Positions 13,229 through 18,293 of a DNA stretch of 18,293 nucleotides are shown one piece after another. Position 1 is the first letter of the stretch, and each line of letters starts with the position of its first letter. The DNA is from Pseudomonadota bacterium (GTDB taxonomy: Bacteria > Pseudomonadota > Gammaproteobacteria > Pseudomonadales > UBA5518): the NCBI GenBank assembly GCA_963204845.1, contig CAUJIL010000044.1, positions 1-18,293 on the forward strand, read 5' to 3'. Below the pieces are notes generated by a model, which ran no database searches, had not been told where the DNA came from, and saw only the letters and a list, made by a program, of their open reading frames with translations. The position numbers and the translations under genes were made by a program.

Positions 13229-15012
13229 CGAAGAAGAAGCGCACAGCCGGGACCGAGGGCCCGCAGCCCGGCAGCGAGCACACGGTGGTCGCCGAACTGT
13301 ACCAGCGCTTCGGCCCGGGATCGATCGTGTTCCAGCCGACCGTCGACCGCCTGCCCACGGTGTGGGTGGCCCGCGACGAACTTCCCGAGGTGCTGCGCTT
13401 CCTGCGCCAGCTGCCGCAACCCTACGCCATGCTCTACGACCTGCACGGCGTCGACGAGCGGCTGCGCGTGCGCCGCGAGGGCCTGCCGCCGGCCGATTTC
13501 ACGGTCTTCTACCACCTGCTGTCGCCGGAGCGCAACAGCGACGTGCGCGTCAAGGTGGCGCTGACCGCCGCCGACCCGCGCCTGCCGACCGTGACCGGCA
13601 TCTGGCCGAACGCAAACTGGTACGAGCGTGAGGTGTGGGATCTCTACGGCATCGTCTTCGACGGCCATCCGCACCTGCAGCGCATCATGATGCCGCGCAC
13701 CTGGCAGGGGCACCCGCTGCGCAAGGACCATCCGGCGCGCGCCACCGAATTCGACCCCTACGCGCTCGACGCCGCGAAGCAGGATCTGGAACAGGAGGCG
13801 CTGCGCTTCGTCCCCGAGGAATGGGGAATGAGCCGCAGCAGCGCGCACGCGGACTACATGTTCCTGAACCTGGGGCCGAACCACCCGTCGGCGCACGGGG
13901 CGTTCCGCATCGTGCTGCAGCTGAGCGGGGAGGAAATCGTCGACTGCGTGCCCGACATCGGCTACCACCACCGCGGCGCCGAGAAGATGGCCGAGCGCCA
14001 GTCGTGGCACAGCTACATCCCGTACACCGACCGCATCGACTACCTCGGCGGGGTGATGAACAACCTGCCGTACGTGATGGCGGTGGAAGACCTGGCCGGC
14101 ATCCGCGTCCCGGCGCGCGTCGAGACGATCCGCGTGATGCTGTGCGAGTTCTTCCGCATCACCAGCCACCTGCTGTTCCTCGGCACCTACATCCAGGACG
14201 TCGGCGGCATGTCGCCGATCTTCTTCATCTTCACCGACCGCATGAAGGCCTACGACGTGATCGAGGCGATCACGGGAGCGCGCATGCACCCGGCGTGGTT
14301 CCGCATCGGCGGGCTGGCGCACGACCTGCCGAAGGGCTGGGACCGCCTGGTGCGCGAGTTCTGCGACTGGATGCCGCGCCGGCTCGACGAATACGACAAG
14401 GCCGCGCTGAAGAACGGCATCCTGCGTTCGCGCACCATCGGGGTCGCGCAGTACGACACCCGCGAGGCGCTCGCCTGGGGCGTGACCGGCTCGGGACTGC
14501 GCGCCACCGGCTTCGATTACGACCTGCGCAAGGCACGGCCGTACTCGGGCTACCAGAACTTCGACTTCGAGGTGCCGCTGGCGAACAACGGCGACGTGTA
14601 CGACCGCGCCACCGTGCGCCTGGAGGAAATGCGCCAGAGCGTGCGCATCATCCGCCAGTGCCTCGAGAACATGCCGGCCGGGCCGTACAAGGCCGACCAC
14701 CCGCTGACCACACCGCCCCCCAGGGAGCGCACCCTGCAGCACATCGAAACGCTGATCAACCACTTCGTCGGCGTCTCGTGGGGACCGGTGATTCCGGCCG
14801 GCGAGTGCTGTCGCATGATCGAGGCGACGAAGGGAATCAACAGCTACTACCTGACCTCGGACGCCGGCACCATGAGCTACCGCACGCGGATCCGCACACC
14901 CAGTTTCCCCCATTTGCAGCAGATACCCTCGGTGATCCGCGGCAGCCTCGTCGCGGACCTGATCGCGTACCTCGCCAGCATCGATTTCGTGATGGCCGAT
15001 GTCGACCGTTGA
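13225..15012 (+). CDS. nuoCD: NADH-quinone oxidoreductase fused subunits C/D
   Basis: This 595-residue peripheral-arm protein of complex I fuses NuoC (30-kDa, about 1-190) to NuoD (49-kDa, about 205-595). NuoC is recognised by DFTVFYHLLSPERN (91-104) and PNANWYEREVWDLYG (128-142), a linker by HPLRKDHPARATEF, and NuoD by NLGPNHPSAHGAFR (215-228) and DIGYHHRGAEKMAERQS. NuoD lines the quinone cavity with NuoB and carries no Fe-S cluster. The length is almost equal to the E. coli fusion, and large blocks are nearly identical to it. The fusion is typical of enterics, pseudomonads and relatives; many other proteobacteria keep C and D separate. The start at 13225 lies in an ATGA overlap with a short upstream ORF. 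The end overlaps nuoE by 14 nt. Confidence 0.97.
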   Translation: MTKKKRTAGTEGPQPGSEHTVVAELYQRFGPGSIVFQPTVDRLPTVWVARDELPEVLRFLRQLPQPYAMLYDLHGVDERLRVRREGLPPADFTVFYHLLSPERNSDVRVKVALTAADPRLPTVTGIWPNANWYEREVWDLYGIVFDGHPHLQRIMMPRTWQGHPLRKDHPARATEFDPYALDAAKQDLEQEALRFVPEEWGMSRSSAHADYMFLNLGPNHPSAHGAFRIVLQLSGEEIVDCVPDIGYHHRGAEKMAERQSWHSYIPYTDRIDYLGGVMNNLPYVMAVEDLAGIRVPARVETIRVMLCEFFRITSHLLFLGTYIQDVGGMSPIFFIFTDRMKAYDVIEAITGARMHPAWFRIGGLAHDLPKGWDRLVREFCDWMPRRLDEYDKAALKNGILRSRTIGVAQYDTREALAWGVTGSGLRATGFDYDLRKARPYSGYQNFDFEVPLANNGDVYDRATVRLEEMRQSVRIIRQCLENMPAGPYKADHPLTTPPPRERTLQHIETLINHFVGVSWGPVIPAGECCRMIEATKGINSYYLTSDAGTMSYRTRIRTPSFPHLQQIPSVIRGSLVADLIAYLASIDFVMADVDR

Positions 15013-15508
15013 CCCCCCGATCCCGCTGGCCGCCGCCACCGGCTTCCTGTCGGAGCCCGAGCTCGCGGCGATCCGCCACGAACTGGGGCACTACGAGGAC
15101 CCGCGCGCCGCGTGCATCGAGGCGCTGAAGGCCGTGCAGTCCGCGCGCGGCTGGGTGCCCGACCCGGCGATCCCGGCGATCGCCGAACTGCTCGGCATCA
15201 CGCCGGCCGACGTCGAGGGGGTGGCGACCTTCTACAACATGATCTTCCGCCAGCCAGTGGGGCGGCACGTGATCAAGGTCTGCGACAGCATCGCCTGCTA
15301 CCTGACCGGTTACGAGGAACTCGCCGCCGCGGTGCGCGCGGCGACCGGGCTGGACTGGGGCCAGACCGGCGCCGACGGGCGTTTCACGCTGCTGCCGGTG
15401 TGCTGCCTCGGCAACTGCGACAAGGGCCCGTCGCTGATGATCGACGACGACACCTGGGGTCCGCTGGGCGCCGCCGAGGTGCCCGCACTGCTGGAGCGTT
15501 ACCGATGA
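14999..15508 (+). CDS. nuoE: NADH-quinone oxidoreductase subunit E
   Basis: This 169-residue subunit of the NADH dehydrogenase module carries the [2Fe-2S] cluster N1a (thioredoxin-like fold). Ligands are visible as C95-x4-C100 (VCDSIAC) and C136-x3-C140 (CLGNC), followed by DKGPSLMID. The N-terminal helical part, RAACIEALKAVQSARGWVP (36-54), and GVATFYNM (74-81) are family-typical. It starts inside the last codons of nuoCD in another frame (14-nt overlap) and ends in an ATGA overlap with nuoF, so translation is likely coupled on both sides. Confidence 0.97.
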   Translation: MSTVDPPIPLAAATGFLSEPELAAIRHELGHYEDPRAACIEALKAVQSARGWVPDPAIPAIAELLGITPADVEGVATFYNMIFRQPVGRHVIKVCDSIACYLTGYEELAAAVRAATGLDWGQTGADGRFTLLPVCCLGNCDKGPSLMIDDDTWGPLGAAEVPALLERYR

Positions 15509-16806
15509 GCGCCCGCACGCCCCAGACGCACCCGCTGACCTGGCGCCTCGATCACGGCGCGCCGGTAAATGCGATCGCCGCCTACGAGGCGCTGGAGGGC
15601 TACGCAGCGGCGCGCCGGGCGCTGGCGGACCTCGAGCCGGCCGCGCTGACGCAACTGGTCAAGGACGCGAACCTGCGCGGCCGTGGCGGCGCCGGGTTCC
15701 CGACCGGCGTCAAGTGGAGCCTGGTGCCGATGGGCCCCGACGCCGGGCGCAAGTACCTGCTCTGCAACGCCGACGAGATGGAGCCGGGCACCTTCAAGGA
15801 CCGCCTGCTGCTCGAGCAGCTGCCGCACCTGCTCATCGAGTCGATGGTCCTCGCCGCCTGGGCGATCCAGGCTACCCGCGGCTACATCTTCCTGCGCGGC
15901 GAGTACGTGCTGGCCACCGAGCGGCTGAACCGGGCGCTGGCCGAGGCCCGCGAACGCGGCTACCTGGGGCGCAACGTGCTCGGCACCGGTTGGGACTTCG
16001 ACGTGTTCGTGCACACCGGCGCGGGGCGCTACATCTGCGGCGAGGAGACCGCGCTGATCAACTCGCTCGAGGGCCGGCGCGCGAACCCGCGCGCCAAGCC
16101 GCCGTTCCCGCAGATCGCCGGTGCCTGGGGCCGGCCGACGATCGTCAACAACGTCGAGACGCTGTGCAACCTGCCCGGCATCGTGCTGCACGGCGCACCG
16201 TGGTTCACCGCGCTGTCGCGCGGCCTGAGCAGCGACGGCGGCACCAAGCTCTACGGCGTCTCCGGCCGCGTGCGGCGCCCGGGGCTGTGGGAACTGCCGA
16301 TGGGCAGCAGCGCACGCACGATCCTCGAGGAGCACGCCGGCGGCATGCAGCCGGGACGAGACCTGAAGGCCTGGCTGCCGGGCGGCGCCTCGACCGACTT
16401 CCTGCTCCCCGAGCACCTGGACCTCGCGATGGATTACGACACCATCGCCAAGGCGCGCAGCCGCCTCGGCACCGGGCTGATGACGGTCGTGGACCGCACG
16501 CAGCCGATCGTGCCGGTGGTGCGCAACCTCGAGGAGTTCTTCGCGCGCGAGTCCTGCGGCTGGTGCACCCCGTGCCGCGACGGGCTGCCATGGTCGGTGA
16601 AGCTGCTGCGCGCGATCGAACGCGGCGAGGGCCGCCCCGGCGACATCGAGATCCTGGAAAGCCTGACGACGCAACTGGGACCGGGCCGCACGCACTGCGC
16701 GCTCGCCCCCGGCGCCGTCGAACCGCTGCAGAGCGCGCTGCGCTTCTTCCGCTCCGAGTTCGAGAGCGGCATCCGCGCGTCGGCGGCCAGCAAGGAAACC
16801 GTGTGA
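15505..16806 (+). CDS. nuoF: NADH-quinone oxidoreductase subunit F (NADH- and FMN-binding)
   Basis: This 433-residue subunit is where NADH is oxidised. FMN and NADH sites are shown by RGRGGAGFPTG (58-68), LLCNADEMEPGTFKDR (85-100) and YICGEETALINSLEG (176-190). Cluster N3 ligands are C351, C354 and C357 (SCGWCTPCRDG) and C398 (THCAL). The ATG at 15505 has GGAG 8 nt upstream and overlaps the nuoE stop. The TGA shares its A with the nuoG ATG (TGATG), indicating tight coupling. Length and motifs agree with the family. A longer upstream in-frame extension lies inside nuoE and is rejected. Confidence 0.97.
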   Translation: MSARTPQTHPLTWRLDHGAPVNAIAAYEALEGYAAARRALADLEPAALTQLVKDANLRGRGGAGFPTGVKWSLVPMGPDAGRKYLLCNADEMEPGTFKDRLLLEQLPHLLIESMVLAAWAIQATRGYIFLRGEYVLATERLNRALAEARERGYLGRNVLGTGWDFDVFVHTGAGRYICGEETALINSLEGRRANPRAKPPFPQIAGAWGRPTIVNNVETLCNLPGIVLHGAPWFTALSRGLSSDGGTKLYGVSGRVRRPGLWELPMGSSARTILEEHAGGMQPGRDLKAWLPGGASTDFLLPEHLDLAMDYDTIAKARSRLGTGLMTVVDRTQPIVPVVRNLEEFFARESCGWCTPCRDGLPWSVKLLRAIERGEGRPGDIEILESLTTQLGPGRTHCALAPGAVEPLQSALRFFRSEFESGIRASAASKETV

Positions 16807-18293
16807 TGGCGACGATCCACGTCGACGGCAAGAGCTACGAGGTCGAGGGCGCCGACAACCTGCTGCACGCGTGCCTGTCGCTGGGGCTGGACATCCCCTA
16901 CTTCTGCTGGCATCCGTCGCTCGGCTCGGTCGGCGCCTGCCGCCAGTGCGCGGTGAAGATGTACCGTGACGCCGACGACCGCCAGGGGCGGATCGTGATG
17001 TCGTGCATGACGCCGTCGACCGACAACACCTGGATCTCGATCGACGACGAGGAAGCGCGCGCGTTCCGCCGCAGCGTGATCGAGTTCCTGATGGCGAACC
17101 ACCCGCACGACTGCCCGGTGTGCGAGGAAGGCGGGCACTGCCACCTGCAGGACATGACCGTGATGAGCGGCCACAGCGGCCGGCGCTACCGCTTCACCAA
17201 GCGCACGCACCGCAACCAGGACCTGGGCCCGTTCATCAACCACGAGATGAACCGCTGCATCGCCTGCTACCGCTGCGTGCGCTACTACCGCGACTACGCC
17301 GGCGGCTCCGACCTCGGGGTCTTCGGCGCGCACGACAACGTGTACTTCGGCCGCGTCGAGGACGGCCGGCTCGAGAACGAGTTCTCGGGCAACCTGACCG
17401 AGGTCTGCCCCACCGGGGTATTCACCGACCGCACCCACTCCGAGCGCTACAACCGCAAGTGGGACATGCAGTTCGCCCCCAGCGTGTGCCAGCAGTGCGC
17501 ACTGGGCTGCAACATCAGCCCCGGCGAACGCTACGGCGAGCTGCGCCGCGTGGAGAACCGCTTCAACGGCGCCGTGAACCACTATTTCCTGTGCGACCGC
17601 GGGCGCTTCGGCTACGGCTACGTGAACCGCGCCGACCGCCCGCGCCAGATGTTCGCGCGCGCGGGCTCCGAGTTCGAGGCCGCCAGCGTCGCCGGCGGGC
17701 TCGAACGCGTCGCGGCCGCGATGCGCTCGGCGCGCCTGGTCGGCATCGGTTCGCCGCGCGCGAGCCTGGAGAGCAACTTCGCGCTGCGCCACCTGGTGGG
17801 CGCCGCGAACTTCTCGATCGGCGCCGACGCCACCGAGACCGCGCTGCTCGCGCAGGCGCTGGAACTGCTGCGCCACGGCGCGGCGCGCACGCCCTCGCTG
17901 CGCGAGATCGAATCCTGCGACGCCGTGCTGGTGCTCGGCGAGGACCCGACGCAGACCGCGCCGCGCGTCGCGCTGGCGTTGCGCCAGGCGGTGCGCGGCA
18001 AGGCCGTCGAGCTGGCCGCGCAGCGCCGCATCTTCGACTGGCAGGCCGAGGCGATCGCGGTCATCGGCCAGGACGAGCGCCACCCGCTGTTCGTCGCCGC
18101 CGTCGACGCCACGCGCCTCGACGACGTGGCGCGGCGCACGCTGCACACCGATCCGGAGCGGCTCGCGCAGCTCGGCTTCGCGATCGGGCAGGCGCTCGAC
18201 CCCGCCGCCCCGGCGCCCGCCGTCGACGCCGGGCTGGCCGCGGTCGCGACCGAGGCGGCGGCCGCGGGGGGGGGCGGCGCGGGGCCGCGGGAC
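16806..18293 (+). CDS. nuoG: NADH-quinone oxidoreductase subunit G, 3'-truncated by window end
   Basis: The first 496 codons of the largest complex I subunit are present; full-length E. coli NuoG has about 900 residues. Cluster sites are all visible: N1b [2Fe-2S] C34, C45, C48, C67; N5 H99, C103, C106, C112; N4 C151, C154, C157, C201; and the additional N7 set C228, C231, C235, C263, which only some bacteria keep. A molybdopterin-oxidoreductase-like domain begins after about residue 265 and is incomplete. The start is the ATG shared with the nuoF stop. The last codons run through nine consecutive G and read AAAAGGGGAGPRD, an odd low-complexity end (see findings). Confidence 0.95.
   Translation, partial: MATIHVDGKSYEVEGADNLLHACLSLGLDIPYFCWHPSLGSVGACRQCAVKMYRDADDRQGRIVMSCMTPSTDNTWISIDDEEARAFRRSVIEFLMANHPHDCPVCEEGGHCHLQDMTVMSGHSGRRYRFTKRTHRNQDLGPFINHEMNRCIACYRCVRYYRDYAGGSDLGVFGAHDNVYFGRVEDGRLENEFSGNLTEVCPTGVFTDRTHSERYNRKWDMQFAPSVCQQCALGCNISPGERYGELRRVENRFNGAVNHYFLCDRGRFGYGYVNRADRPRQMFARAGSEFEAASVAGGLERVAAAMRSARLVGIGSPRASLESNFALRHLVGAANFSIGADATETALLAQALELLRHGAARTPSLREIESCDAVLVLGEDPTQTAPRVALALRQAVRGKAVELAAQRRIFDWQAEAIAVIGQDERHPLFVAAVDATRLDDVARRTLHTDPERLAQLGFAIGQALDPAAPAPAVDAGLAAVATEAAAAGGGGAGPRD

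Noticed and set aside
12886..15039. A 717-codon minus-strand open frame opposite nuoB and nuoCD
   Set aside because: Its composition (Ala, Val, His, Arg, Gln) is that of an antisense shadow, and the opposite strand encodes near-textbook NuoB and NuoCD.
16434..18146. A 570-codon minus-strand open frame opposite nuoF and nuoG
   Set aside because: Shadow of conserved complex I genes; no recognisable domain and no Shine-Dalgarno-led start seen.
1..18293. CRISPR arrays, tRNA genes, insertion sequences, attachment sites
   Set aside because: I looked for regularly spaced repeats, cloverleaf-like segments ending in CCA, transposase motifs and terminal inverted repeats, and found none.

Overview
The window is a GC-rich (by eye about two-thirds G+C) bacterial chromosome segment, densely packed and without tRNA, rRNA, CRISPR or insertion sequences that I can see. 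A fused nuoCD, an E. coli-type nuoG with the extra N7 cysteine set, a pseudomonad-like YebC starting MGAQWK, and a TtpC/DUF3450 TonB system all point to a gammaproteobacterium, probably environmental. The genus cannot be read from the sequence alone.

Region 1 (1-4218) holds unlinked housekeeping or accessory genes. They are the C-terminal part of an AGCS amino-acid:sodium symporter (+), a YebC/PmpR-family regulator (-), a small helix-turn-helix protein (-), a carboxymuconolactone-decarboxylase-like protein (+), and a crotonase-fold protein (-) that lacks both classical hydratase glutamates.

Region 2 (4219-11714, all minus strand) is a nine-gene operon for a TonB energy-transduction machine. 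In transcription order it reads: DUF3450 protein, long TtpC-like ExbB, short ExbB, ExbD, ExbD, TonB, TPR protein, then a second DUF3450 protein and a second long TtpC-like ExbB. Genes overlap or lie within about 25 nt of each other. Known systems of this type (Vibrio TonB2/TtpC) use one TtpC. Here the DUF3450-TtpC pair is present twice, once at each end of the operon, and both copies keep the same 4-nt GTGA overlap and the same Shine-Dalgarno spacing. Only the short ExbB keeps the glutamate equivalent to E. coli ExbB E176. The long paralogues carry Ala or Gln there. No TonB-dependent receptor lies in the window, so the cargo is unknown.

Region 3 (11715-12106) is a comparatively AT-rich divergent intergenic region. 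It carries a perfect TATAAT element for the nuo operon and a 9-bp-arm inverted repeat.

Region 4 (12107-18293, plus strand) is the 5' part of the respiratory complex I operon: nuoA, nuoB, nuoCD (fused), nuoE, nuoF and nuoG (cut by the window end). All iron-sulfur ligands expected in B, E, F and G are present. A 14-codon ORF with its own Shine-Dalgarno sits between nuoB and nuoCD and ends in an ATGA overlap with nuoCD, which has no evident Shine-Dalgarno of its own. Complex I builds the proton-motive force that the divergently transcribed TonB machine consumes. That functional link is inference only.
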